Below are positions 8,798 through 17,700 of a stretch of 64,000 nucleotides of DNA, in pieces; the stretch's first letter is position 1; each line of letters opens with the position of its first letter. The DNA is from Chlorobiota bacterium (GTDB lineage: Bacteria > Bacteroidota > Ignavibacteria > OLB7): assembly GCA_016700335.1 (NCBI GenBank), contig CP065014.1, positions 347,001-411,000 on the forward strand, given 5' to 3'. Below the pieces are notes generated by a model that saw nothing but the letters and a program-made list of their open reading frames with translations, did not search any database and was not told the origin of the DNA. Made by a program: the position numbers and the translations under genes.

Positions 8798-9496
8798 ATG
8801 ACTATTGGGAATAAATCTAACAATTCTGGTGAAAAGGCTGTAGTGCTTCTTAGTGGAGGTATGGACAGCTGTGTAGTGGCTGCCATATTAAATTCTTTGG
8901 GTTATGATATGTATTTTCTACATACTAATTACGGTCAAAAAACTGAGAATAGAGAACTAAAATCATTTAATGATATTGCAGATTTTTATAATGTAAAAAA
9001 AAGACTTTCAGTAGATATTAAACATTTATCTGTTATTGGCGGATCAAGTTTAACTGACGAAAAAATTGAAGTCTCAAAACCTAACATAAACTCAACTCAA
9101 ATTCCAACAAGTTATGTTCCATTCAGAAATGCAAATATCTTATGTATAGCAGTAAGTTGGGCTGAAGTTATATCTGCTAATTTTGTTGCAATTGGTGCAG
9201 TTGAAGAAGATAGTAGTGGGTATCCAGATTGTAGAAGAGAATTTTATGATTCGTTTGAAAAGACTATTGAATTAGGTACCAAACCAGATTCAAACATTAA
9301 AATTTTAACGCCAGTTATTAATAGATCAAAAAAAGAAATAATTGAAATTGGTAAAAAACTAAATGCTCCATTGTACCTAACTTGGTCTTGTTATAAATCA
9401 GAAGATTTGGCTTGTGGCAACTGTGATAGTTGTGCTTTAAGGCAACGAGGATTTGAATTAGCAGGAATAACTGATCCAATAGAATATGCCATATAA
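8798..9496 (+). CDS. queC: 7-cyano-7-deazaguanine synthase
   Basis: ATP-dependent enzyme making preQ0 from 7-carboxy-7-deazaguanine, the last cytoplasmic step of the common queuosine precursor path. The PP-loop SGGMDS lies at residues 19-24. The C-terminal zinc site is complete: CYKSEDLACGNCDSC contributes the four cysteines. The length of 232 aa is typical. An in-frame TTG at 8774 would add 8 residues, but that TTG is the end of a TACTTTTG promoter box, so the ATG at 8798 is preferred; the leader would be only about 15 nt. No other queuosine genes are adjacent, and the next gene (carbonic anhydrase) is convergent. Confidence 0.95.
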   Translation: MTIGNKSNNSGEKAVVLLSGGMDSCVVAAILNSLGYDMYFLHTNYGQKTENRELKSFNDIADFYNVKKRLSVDIKHLSVIGGSSLTDEKIEVSKPNINSTQIPTSYVPFRNANILCIAVSWAEVISANFVAIGAVEEDSSGYPDCRREFYDSFEKTIELGTKPDSNIKILTPVINRSKKEIIEIGKKLNAPLYLTWSCYKSEDLACGNCDSCALRQRGFELAGITDPIEYAI

Positions 9497-9535
9497 AATT
9501 GATTGAAATTCTTAATTTAAAAAAAAATGAGAAAA

Positions 9536-10174
9536 TTATTTCAATGGTTTAATATCATATATTTTCCAAATATTTTTATATAACTTTACAATGTCCATTT
9601 CAAGATCTATTAACTTACCAGTTCTAACATCAAACACCCATCCATGAACAGAAGGAAAGCCAGTACTGTATCTTGATTTTTGAACATGATCTATTTTAAC
9701 AACATTAATACATTGTTCATAAACATTAAGTTCAACTAATCTGTCAAACCTTTTATGCTCATCTTGAATTGAATCTAATTCAACTCTATGTAACCTAAAC
9801 ACATCTCTCAATGTTTGGAGCCAACTGTTTAATTGCCCCATATCGCTTGGGTTAAGAGCAGCCTGAACCCCACCACAATCGTAATGTCCACAAACAATTA
9901 TATGTTTAACTTTTAAAATCTCAACTGCATATTGAACAACTGCGTTTAAATTATTATCTGTATTAATAACTAAATTTGCAATATTCCTATGAACAAATAT
10001 CTCGCCAGGATTAGCTCCCATAAGCTCTTCAGCCGTTACTCTACTATCAGAACAACCTATATAAAGTATCTCAGGATTCTGACCTTGAGATAGGTTCTCA
10101 AAAAACTTAGAATCTTCTTTTAATTTTTTTTTTACCCATAACTCATTGACTTTGAAAATCTCTTCAAATATCAT
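9536..10174 (-). CDS. can: Beta-class carbonic anhydrase, cytoplasmic
   Basis: Zinc enzyme interconverting CO2 and bicarbonate. Zinc ligands and catalytic dyad are visible: CSDSR (Cys41, Asp43, Arg45) and HYDC (His97, Cys100). The 212-aa length and lack of a signal peptide match the cytoplasmic Can type, unlike the exported paralogue at 51683-52408. The C-terminal part VHGWVFDVRTGKLIDL is also standard for the family. It likely supplies bicarbonate for carboxylases. The gene is on the minus strand, convergent with queC (40 bp apart) and about 80 bp downstream of the lipoprotein gene at 10255-10728; cotranscription with that gene is possible but unproven. Confidence 0.95.
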   Translation of the reverse strand: MIFEEIFKVNELWVKKKLKEDSKFFENLSQGQNPEILYIGCSDSRVTAEELMGANPGEIFVHRNIANLVINTDNNLNAVVQYAVEILKVKHIIVCGHYDCGGVQAALNPSDMGQLNSWLQTLRDVFRLHRVELDSIQDEHKRFDRLVELNVYEQCINVVKIDHVQKSRYSTGFPSVHGWVFDVRTGKLIDLEMDIVKLYKNIWKIYDIKPLK

Positions 10175-10254
10175 TATACTGATTTAAGTAATTTAAATAA
10201 AGTTGTTATTGATTGAAATATATTTTAATTAAAAAAAAAGATAAAACAAAGAAT

Positions 10255-10728
10255 CTAAATACCACCTGCAAATTGAGGTGAAACATTCTCAAGGAGTTTG
10301 AGAATTTGTTTATCATCTCCAATATATTCAATAATAACTCTATTAGTTTTGTAAAAGTGAGGAGTTGAACCCCATTTTGCTTGAATACTATTTATGGTCA
10401 TACCATCTTTAGAAATTCCATTTGCTGCTGCATCAAGATTCTCAGAAGATTCATATTCAAAAACATCTACAAATGATTCTCCATTTATCTTTAAAACATA
10501 ACCTTTAGTTTTAAAGAAATCTTGTTTTGTTTCTCCAACAACTTCAATTTTTGCACCACTAACTCTTAATATTTGTACAACTCCAAAAGTAGGGCTTGAA
10601 ACATCAATCTCCATTTCAGGTTTACCCTCTAAAGAAGTACCACTCTCATCGAGCCTTGGAACTTCTTCTATTGAACAAGAAATAATTGAAATTGAAAGAA
10701 TCAAAAAAACTAAAATAATTTTAAACAT
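10255..10728 (-). CDS. Small lipoprotein of unknown function
   Basis: A 157-aa protein with a lipoprotein signal peptide (IILVFLILSISIISC, lipobox IISC, Cys18). The mature region contains VVQILRVSGAKIEVV and a late NRVIIEYIGDDKQILKLLE, suggesting a small alpha/beta fold of the kind seen in periplasmic proteins that carry a reading such as a DUF-type stress domain; I cannot name it. It lies between hemF and the carbonic anhydrase gene on the minus strand with short gaps (about 50 and 80 bp), so the three may share a transcript. Confidence 0.7.
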   Translation of the reverse strand: MFKIILVFLILSISIISCSIEEVPRLDESGTSLEGKPEMEIDVSSPTFGVVQILRVSGAKIEVVGETKQDFFKTKGYVLKINGESFVDVFEYESSENLDAAANGISKDGMTINSIQAKWGSTPHFYKTNRVIIEYIGDDKQILKLLENVSPQFAGGI

Positions 10729-10778
10729 TCAAATATTAAAAAAAAATCTCAAATTAAATTTATTAAAAAAACTATAAT

Positions 10779-11702
10779 TTAAATTTGGTAACTTACCCAA
10801 TCAATAGGAGTTTCAAACCATTTCATCAACTTTACTTCATTAGCATTAGTATGCAAATCTGCATTGTAATCAAAGTTAACTACTGGTGGTAGGCTCATTA
10901 GAATGCTCTCAGTTCTGCCTCCAGTTTCTAATCCAAATGTTGTGCCTCTATCATAAACCAAATTAAACTCAACATATCTTCCTCTTCGTAAAGACTGGAA
11001 TTTTTTTTCTCTTTCAGTAAATTCTTCAAACTTTCTTGCTTTAACAATTGGCAAATATGATTCAATAAATGAATCTCCACATGACCTCACAAAAGCAAAA
11101 TTTGACTCTTGATTATTTGAAGCATCACGAATGTAATCAAAAAAAATGCCACCAATACCTCTTGATTCTTTTCTATGTTTTATATAAAAATATTCATCAC
11201 ACCATTTTTTATACTTAGGATATAAATCAAAACCAAAAGGATCACAACTACTTTTTAATGTATTATGGAAATGAATAGCACTAAATTCATCTGGAATAAA
11301 TGGGGTTAAGTCTGCGCCTCCTCCAAACCAAGAGTCACCATTTGATTGTTCAAAATACCGGAAATTAGCATGTACAGTAGGAATTCTAGGCGAATAAGGA
11401 TGAATAACTAAAGATACTCCAGTAGCAAAAAAATCTGTTGATTCAATATTCATTCTTTTTGCTAAAGTGGTTGGGAGTTCACCTTCAACTGATGAAAAAT
11501 TAACTCCACCTTTTTCAATTACATTTCCATTTTCAATCACTCTTGTAAAACCTCCTCCACCCCCTTCTCGCCTCCATTCATCCTCAATAAATATTCCTTT
11601 CCCATCTTCAAGTTCCAAAGCTGAACAAATAGATAACTGTAAGGAACGAAAATAGTTTTGTACTCGTTCTCTTATTGGAATATTTGTATCTGAGTAATTC
11701 AT
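10779..11702 (-). CDS. hemF: Oxygen-dependent coproporphyrinogen III oxidase
   Basis: Heme-pathway enzyme that oxidatively decarboxylates coproporphyrinogen III to protoporphyrinogen IX using O2, acting as a cytoplasmic homodimer. The sequence carries the family blocks EDEWRREGGGGGFTRV (about 40-55), VHANFRYFE (about 110), WFGGGADLTPF (about 127-137), KHRKESRGIGGIFFDY (about 175-190) and, near the C-terminus, EFNLVYDRGTTFGLETGGR. The 307-aa length is normal. Its presence, rather than the anaerobic HemN type, points to aerobic growth. No other heme genes are adjacent. Confidence 0.97.
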   Translation of the reverse strand: MNYSDTNIPIRERVQNYFRSLQLSICSALELEDGKGIFIEDEWRREGGGGGFTRVIENGNVIEKGGVNFSSVEGELPTTLAKRMNIESTDFFATGVSLVIHPYSPRIPTVHANFRYFEQSNGDSWFGGGADLTPFIPDEFSAIHFHNTLKSSCDPFGFDLYPKYKKWCDEYFYIKHRKESRGIGGIFFDYIRDASNNQESNFAFVRSCGDSFIESYLPIVKARKFEEFTEREKKFQSLRRGRYVEFNLVYDRGTTFGLETGGRTESILMSLPPVVNFDYNADLHTNANEVKLMKWFETPIDWVSYQI

Positions 11703-11814
11703 TAAATTTAAATTATATCACTTAAAGATAAAAACTAATTTGTAATTATATGGATTTAAGAGTTAAAAAAAGTTAAAATTAGATAAATAAAAAAAATAGA
11801 AAATATCGTCAGGA

Positions 11815-12252
11815 TTAAAATTCATTTATATATAAATCTTTAAAATTTGAGCTGATGAATTCTTGACAGAACAATTTAATTTCTTCTCTAACATTCATAT
11901 AAACTGATTTAATCTGGATGTCATTACCTTGAGAATTATATGGATCTAAAAAATTTCTGTGAATAATTTTAGGATTATATGCAAATGAAGGGCAATTCAA
12001 TTTTGCGTTATTACATAAAGTAATTACAAAATCAAATTTATAATCTAAATATTCAAGTACATTGTTTGAAGTATGATTTGATATATCAATTCCATCTAAA
12101 AACATAGTATCAATAGTGTTCTGGTTAATTTTATCTGGACTTATTCCAGCACTATATAAATCTAAATTGTTTTTAGAATATTTTCTCAAGTATCCTTCTG
12201 CCATCTGGCTTCTACAGCTGTTTCCAGTACAAACTACAAGAATTTTTTTCAA
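11815..12252 (-). CDS. Arsenate reductase (thioredoxin-type) / low-molecular-weight phosphatase family protein
   Basis: A 145-aa protein of the LMW protein-tyrosine-phosphatase fold. The P-loop is CTGNSCRSQ (Cys8, Cys13, Arg14). A second pair, Cys80 and Cys87 in LCNNAKLNC, has the same spacing as the redox pair of pI258-type ArsC (Cys82 and Cys89), and the late HRNFLDP fits the DPxxx loop. This argues for a thioredoxin-coupled arsenate reductase rather than a phosphatase. No arsR or arsenite efflux gene is adjacent, so a role in arsenic resistance is inferred only from the cysteines. It reads away from icd on the same strand, after the icd terminator. Confidence 0.82.
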   Translation of the reverse strand: MKKILVVCTGNSCRSQMAEGYLRKYSKNNLDLYSAGISPDKINQNTIDTMFLDGIDISNHTSNNVLEYLDYKFDFVITLCNNAKLNCPSFAYNPKIIHRNFLDPYNSQGNDIQIKSVYMNVREEIKLFCQEFISSNFKDLYINEF

Positions 12253-12292
12253 TTATAACTTCAATATTTTAAAAAAAATAACCAATTTAATT

Positions 12293-12333
12293 TAATAAAA
12301 AAACGCGGAAAGATATTAATAAATTTCCGCGTT
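12293..12333 (-). terminator. Rho-independent terminator of icd
   Basis: Ten-bp stem AACGCGGAAA/TTTCCGCGTT (12302-12311 with 12324-12333). On the minus strand the stem is followed by a run of T. It isolates icd from the arsC-like gene. Confidence 0.88.
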
Positions 12334-12355
12334 CATACAAATTATAAAATTGATT

Positions 12356-13678
12356 TTACATATTGTTTATCATTTCAGTTCCAAATTCTGAACACTTAAT
12401 TTCATTTGCACCATCCATCAATCTTGCAAAATCATAAGTTACATTTTTAGCTGCAATAGCACCATCCATCCCCTTAATTATTAAGTCTGCTGCTTCAGTC
12501 CAGCCCATATATCTTAACATCATTTCACCGGAAAGAATTACAGAACCTGGGTTAACTTTGTCTAAACCAGCATATTTTGGTGCAGTACCATGTGTAGCTT
12601 CAAAAATTGCAGCACCAGTAATGTAATTTATATTTGCGCCTGGAGCAATGCCTATTCCACCAACTTGAGCAGCCAAAGCATCAGATAAATAATCACCATT
12701 TAAATTTAAAGTTGCAATAACATCAAACTCATCAGGACGAGTTAAAATTTGTTGTAAAGTAATATCTGCAATTGCATCTTTTATTATCATGCCAGCCCCT
12801 GGTTTGCCTTCAGGTATTATACACCAAGGTCCACCATCAATTTCTACAGCACCAAAAACATCCTTAGCAACACCATATCCCCAATCACGAAAAGCACCTT
12901 CTGTATATTTCATGATATTACCTTTATGAACAATTGTAACAGATTTGCGATTATTTTCAATTGCATAACTTATTGCACTATGAACTAATCTAAAACTTCC
13001 GCTTCTACTAACTGGCTTAATACCAATACCAACCATCACATCATTTCCAACCATATCTGATCCAACTTGAGACCAAAATTCAGATGCTTTTTCCTTTGTT
13101 CCAAAACGAATTTTATCAAAATTATCTGGAAAATTTTCTTGTATGAAATTCAAAACTTTTTGAGCTTCAGGGCTTCCTGCTTGATATTCAATTCCAGCAT
13201 AAATATCTTCTGTGTTCTCCCTGAAAATAACCATGTTAACTTTGTCAGGACTTTTTACAGGTGATGGAACACCAGTAAACCAACGAACTGGTCGCAAACA
13301 AACATACAAATCAAGAATTTGCCTTAAAGCAACATTTAAACTTCTAATTCCACCACCAACTGGAGTGGTTAGCGGACCTTTAATTCCAACTAAATATTTT
13401 TTGAATGCTGTTAAAGTGTCCTCTGGTAACCAAACTTGTTCTCCATAAACTTCATTAGCTTTTTCTCCAGCATAAACTTCATACCAACAAATTTTACGTT
13501 CTCCATTATATGCTTTTTCTACTGCTGCATCCATAACACGAACAGATGAACGCCATATATCTGCACCAGTTCCATCGCCTTCTATAAACGGAATTATTGG
13601 GTTGTTGGGAACAAGAAGTTTTCCATTTTGCATTGATAATGCTTCCCCCTCAGCTGGAGGTTGTAAAGTAAATGACAT
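12356..13678 (-). CDS. icd: NADP-dependent isocitrate dehydrogenase
   Basis: TCA-cycle enzyme converting isocitrate to 2-oxoglutarate and CO2. The 440-aa sequence follows the E. coli Icd type: IPFIEGDGTGADIW (30-42), the substrate loop GGGIRSLNVALRQ with the serine at position 113, exactly the number of the regulatory serine in E. coli, then FRENTEDIYAGIE and the C-terminal HGTAPKYAGLDKVNPGS signature. The serine suggests that control by phosphorylation is structurally possible; no kinase gene (aceK) is nearby. Start ATG at 13678. It is divergent from the Rieske gene across 171 bp. Confidence 0.96.
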   Translation of the reverse strand: MSFTLQPPAEGEALSMQNGKLLVPNNPIIPFIEGDGTGADIWRSSVRVMDAAVEKAYNGERKICWYEVYAGEKANEVYGEQVWLPEDTLTAFKKYLVGIKGPLTTPVGGGIRSLNVALRQILDLYVCLRPVRWFTGVPSPVKSPDKVNMVIFRENTEDIYAGIEYQAGSPEAQKVLNFIQENFPDNFDKIRFGTKEKASEFWSQVGSDMVGNDVMVGIGIKPVSRSGSFRLVHSAISYAIENNRKSVTIVHKGNIMKYTEGAFRDWGYGVAKDVFGAVEIDGGPWCIIPEGKPGAGMIIKDAIADITLQQILTRPDEFDVIATLNLNGDYLSDALAAQVGGIGIAPGANINYITGAAIFEATHGTAPKYAGLDKVNPGSVILSGEMMLRYMGWTEAADLIIKGMDGAIAAKNVTYDFARLMDGANEIKCSEFGTEMINNM

Positions 13679-13757
13679 TTGATTTGAGATTTAAAATTAT
13701 TATATTTAAAGATATTTATAAACTAAAACTTTCACGAATGTATTAAAACTTATAACT

Positions 13758-13765
13758 TAGATTTG
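13758..13765 (+). promoter_or_regulatory. Possible -7 box (TAGATTTG) for the Rieske gene
   Basis: TAnnTTTG match in the 171-bp divergent gap between icd and the Rieske gene, 85 bp before the latter's ATG. Confidence 0.3.
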
Positions 13766-13849
13766 CTTTCTAAAAATTATAAATTAATTCGGACTGCGAA
13801 AATAATTATCATTTAAGTTTTCACATAGATTATTTTTTATTAATAATAA

Positions 13850-14260
13850 ATGCAAAGGAAAAATTTCATTAAAATATTCTTTATTTCTTTAATTGGAGGG
13901 ATCATATTTTTATTATATAAGTTCATTTTTAAAACACCTGAAATAGTTAAACTTGGGCATGTAAATGAATTTCAAAACTTCCCGCATTATGAATTTGATG
14001 TAGGTGAAAAAGAAGCAATTTTAATGCAAAACGATAAAGGAGAATTTTACACTTTAAATTTGGAATGTACTCATAAAAAATGTAAAGTTGAATGGAATAA
14101 AACTGACAAAGAATTTAAATGTAAATGCCATCATGGAAGGTATAATGCTAAGGGAGAGCCAATTGGTGGTCCTCCAAAAAGACCATTAGAGATTTTAACA
14201 ACAATGGTAATGAATGATAGCTTGGTTGTATTTGCAGACAAAAATTTGTTTAAGCAATAA
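13850..14260 (+). CDS. Membrane-anchored Rieske [2Fe-2S] protein
   Basis: A 136-aa protein with one N-terminal membrane anchor (FISLIGGIIFLLYKFIF, about 11-27) and a Rieske domain. Both cluster boxes are complete: CTHKKC (Cys73, His75, Cys78) and CKCHHG (Cys91, Cys93, His94), so two Cys and two His bind the cluster and the other two Cys form the stabilising disulphide typical of quinol-oxidising (high-potential) Rieske proteins. The GPPKRPLEIL tail is the Pro loop. This resembles the Rieske subunit of a menaquinol-cytochrome c reductase, but no cytochrome b or c gene is nearby. It may serve a complex encoded elsewhere. Confidence 0.85.
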   Translation: MQRKNFIKIFFISLIGGIIFLLYKFIFKTPEIVKLGHVNEFQNFPHYEFDVGEKEAILMQNDKGEFYTLNLECTHKKCKVEWNKTDKEFKCKCHHGRYNAKGEPIGGPPKRPLEILTTMVMNDSLVVFADKNLFKQ

Positions 14261-14766
14261 AATAAAATATATTAGTAAGAAATAAATTTGTAAGTTCGAT
14301 TAATGTAATAAATGTATAAATTTAAAGGTTAAAAATTATATTTATTAGTATTCATTTGCTGATTTGTTTTGTTATTATTTATTAACTTAAACTAATTAAT
14401 TAAAATGAAAATTAACCTAAATTATTTTAGAAAATTGTTGAAAAAAATTTCTCTAATCTCTACCCCCCCCTCTCAGGCAAACACCAAAATATTTAGGTAA
14501 GTTTAGACTGAAATAACTTTCTTCTTTCAAAAGATATTGCCTTGCTTCATTATTGTTAAGTTCTAAAATTCGTATCATTAACTTTCAATATTATTGACAA
14601 ATGTTTACCTGTAATTACGCCAAGAACTTTTTGTGATTTTTTAAAAGTAGCGATTTTTACTACTAATTAAGATGTGAAGAATCTCATGTTTGAGTATAAA
14701 CAAATGTAAATAAGAAGCATTGAAACACCACTTTTCTTAACTGTTTGGCTGCCAAGTGCATCCATT
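14261..14766. other. 506-bp gene-poor stretch with decayed coding remnants
   Basis: The gap between the Rieske gene and the restriction enzyme gene has no intact gene. It contains an eight-C tract at 14463-14470 and two short overlapping minus-strand reading frames (14453-14578 and 14556-14666, see the pseudogene entry) that look like leftovers of an operon. The left 190 bp is featureless AT-rich sequence. Confidence 0.5.
14453..14666 (-). pseudogene. Probable remnants of two overlapping genes (second perhaps reverse-transcriptase-like)
   Basis: On the minus strand a stop-to-stop frame ends ...VLGVITGKHLSIILKV and a few more residues at TAA 14556-14558. Nested in its end is an ATG at 14578 opening a 41-codon frame MIRILELNNNEARQYLLK followed by EESYFSLNLPKYF, which collapses after an eight-G run at TAG 14453-14455. 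An upstream gene's tail overlapping a downstream ATG is a normal operon arrangement, and the second N-terminus reminds me of Bacteroidota RNA-directed DNA polymerase proteins of the defence type. That resemblance is from memory. Everything downstream of about 32 residues is missing. The neighbour is a restriction-modification gene, so a decayed defence island is plausible. Confidence 0.35.
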
Positions 14767-17700
14767 TCATTCAATTTCAATTTTATTAATCTCTTTCATC
14801 AATCTATCTGTTTCAGAAAGGGCTATAACTATTTTTTGATAATGTAAAATGTCATCAAACTCAAGTGTTCTTTGTTTGCGGTCTTTGAGCCATTTTTGTG
14901 CTGGTTGATAACCACCAATGTAAAAGTCCCAAGCAACTTGTGGAACATTGTCGAAATACTGTGTATCGTTAATAAAAACTTTTCCGTTTTCGTATTTTGG
15001 TTTTACAACAACATTGCTTCCATCTTTTGGATATTGCGTTATATATTTTTCAACAATTGGACTTTCTAATAAATGTATTTGCCGTATTTCACCACCAAGT
15101 TTTACCAATTGCCAAAACGTACCGTTGTCTTTTGGAAAAGGCACTCTCGGAAAATCAATTTTTAAAAACTCTTTGTATTTTTCTCGGTACGTTGGTGAAT
15201 GTAAAACAGCATAGATATAATCTAAAATGTCAATGGGTGCAAATGTGTTTTTGGTTGTTTCTTTTTCGTTGGTGAAGGTTAAACCTAATTTATCTGCTAT
15301 TTGCTTTACAATTTCTGTGTTTAGGTTTGGTGTTCTTTCTGCTGTTTGCCCAATGGTTTGTTGTCCATTGGTTTCGGGATAAAGATACAAAGGTGCTAAA
15401 TAACTTGCTCCGCCAAGTGTATGTTTATCAACCATAGAATTGACTACAAAAATATCACTATAATCAGGTTTAATTATTGAAACAATTTTTTCAAAAGTTA
15501 ACCCAATATTTTTATTTTTAAAAAAGTGTTTCATTACCTTTTCTCTTGCCCTTCCAATTTTTTTAGTGTCAAAATATATTTTTTGATAGTCAAATGGTCT
15601 ATATGGAAACTGACAAATTAATTTTTTATCAATTTCAATAGAATAAAAGTTTGAAACATTTTGCTCTAACTCATCAATGTTCTTATTAATTAATATTGAA
15701 TCATTTGATGTAGTTATCCCAACTGAATTGACAATAAATATTTCATTTATTTGAAAACCTGCATCATATTTTTCTTGAACTCCGTAATCTTTTTTTACAA
15801 AAAAATAGTTTGGAGCAACATTTGGTAATTCTTTGAAATTAATGTTTTTAATTGAATTTTCAATTAGAAAATCGTATTTGAATTCACGTTTTCCAAACAA
15901 ATCAAAATGAAAGACTTTTCCTAATTCATTTGATTTTTTGTTTCCAGTTTTAATAAATAGGTTTATAGAAACTCCTTGCATAATATCAAAAACATTTACA
16001 TCTGCACTTCCATCTGGAGAAATTTCTTTTTTTCGTGAATTTCCGTGCAAATCAATAGTATAAATTTTGTCGTAGGCTTTTAATAAATTCCAACGCATTC
16101 CACGAAAAGTTTGATTATCTAAAAATCCGTGTGGATTGATAAAAGCCAAAATTCCGCTTCCATTTTTCTCTATAAAGTGTTGACCATAACGCAAAAATTT
16201 TGCGTAATCGTCATTTAACATTTTTGAATTTTGTTCTTTTAGTTTTTCTTTTCCGCCTGGTTCTTTTTTATAATCTTCCATCAGGCTCATTATCCATTCT
16301 CCCTTGTTTGCACTTTCTCCGCTATATGGCGGATTTCCAATTACACACATTACTGGTGTATCTCTTTTGATGTGATTGGCTTCGTTGGCTTCTGTACTTA
16401 ACCAATTTGCAAAAAGAGTTCCTGTGTCTTGGTGGTGTTCTTCTAAACTGTTGGTAAGATAAACTCTGAACCTTTGGTTTGTTGTTGCTTTGTAGCCTGT
16501 TTCAGTTAAAAGTAAATCTAATTTTAAATGTGCCATTGCGTAACTTGCCATTAGCAACTCAAATCCATTGAGGCGAGGCAATAAATGCGTTTCTACATAA
16601 TTGCTCCAAATTCCTTTTTGTCCTTCAAATTTTTTATGAATATGTTTTACTACTTCAGCTAAAAAAGTTCCTGTGCCTGTTGCTGGGTCAAGTATTTGAA
16701 CTTTGTGAACTTCCTGTTCTGTCTTTTTGCCCTGTACATCAACCTTTATCTTTGTTTTGCTATTGTCTGCAAGTCCTTGCGGTAAATCAAACTCGGTTTT
16801 TAAAATATCATCAACTGCCCGAACAATAAAATTTACAACTGGTGCAGGTGTGTACCAAACGCCACGAGCCTTTCGCAATTTCGGGTCGTACTCACTCAAA
16901 AATGTTTCGTAAAAATGGATGATTGGGTCTTCCATTTTTGTTGACTTCCCGTAGTTTTTTAAAATTTCTTCAACATTGCAAGCCAAAAATATTTCCACCA
17001 AACTATCTACAATCCATTTAATACGGTCGTCAATTTCGGGACCAGCAATGTAGCCAAACAGTTTGCGTAAAAACGGATTTGATTTTGGAATTAATTCTGC
17101 GGCTTCTTGTCTGCTGAAAGTGGGCAAAGTTGGGTCGTGTAAACGAGCCGCAAACATTCCGTAAGCAATGGTTTGAGCATACACATCAGCAAATCCTTTG
17201 GGCGTAATGTCGTGAATAAGAATTTGCTTAAAGGCGTTCATTTGGTCTTTAAGTGTGCTATTCTCATTATGAGTTTCATCACTTGTCAACGCCTTTTCAA
17301 TAACATCAGAAAGAAGGCGGGCTTTGCCCGCCATCATTTCTGCCAGTTTTTTTGAACTTTTTATTGTCTGCCCAACGTGGGTAGCAAAGTCTTTGATGAG
17401 ATTTGTAAAAGTTGCAAAGTTCTCGGATAGCGGAACTACTTCATACTTGTCACCCTGAGTTTGTCGAAGGGCAGCAATTGCAATTTTTGTAATAAAAATT
17501 CCGTCAATGTATAAATGGAAGTCTAAATAGTCGGTAAAAATTAAGTTGTTTAGCGAAGCCTTGTATCGGTCGAACTGTTCTTTATTTCCCGTTTTCTTTG
17601 CTCCTTCAAGGTCTTTGTCGCCAATGTCCTTTGCTTCAATAAAACCTACTGGAATTTCTTTTTTGGTCAGAATGTAGTCGGGTGCTCCGCAAGATTGTCT

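Noticed and set aside
14463..14470. C8 tract as a phase-variation switch
   Set aside because: Homopolymer switches need an intact gene around them; both flanking frames are short remnants.
14405..14500. Short plus-strand ORF (31 codons) in the gap before the restriction enzyme
   Set aside because: Short, low-complexity, overlaps the more convincing minus-strand remnants and crosses the C8 tract.
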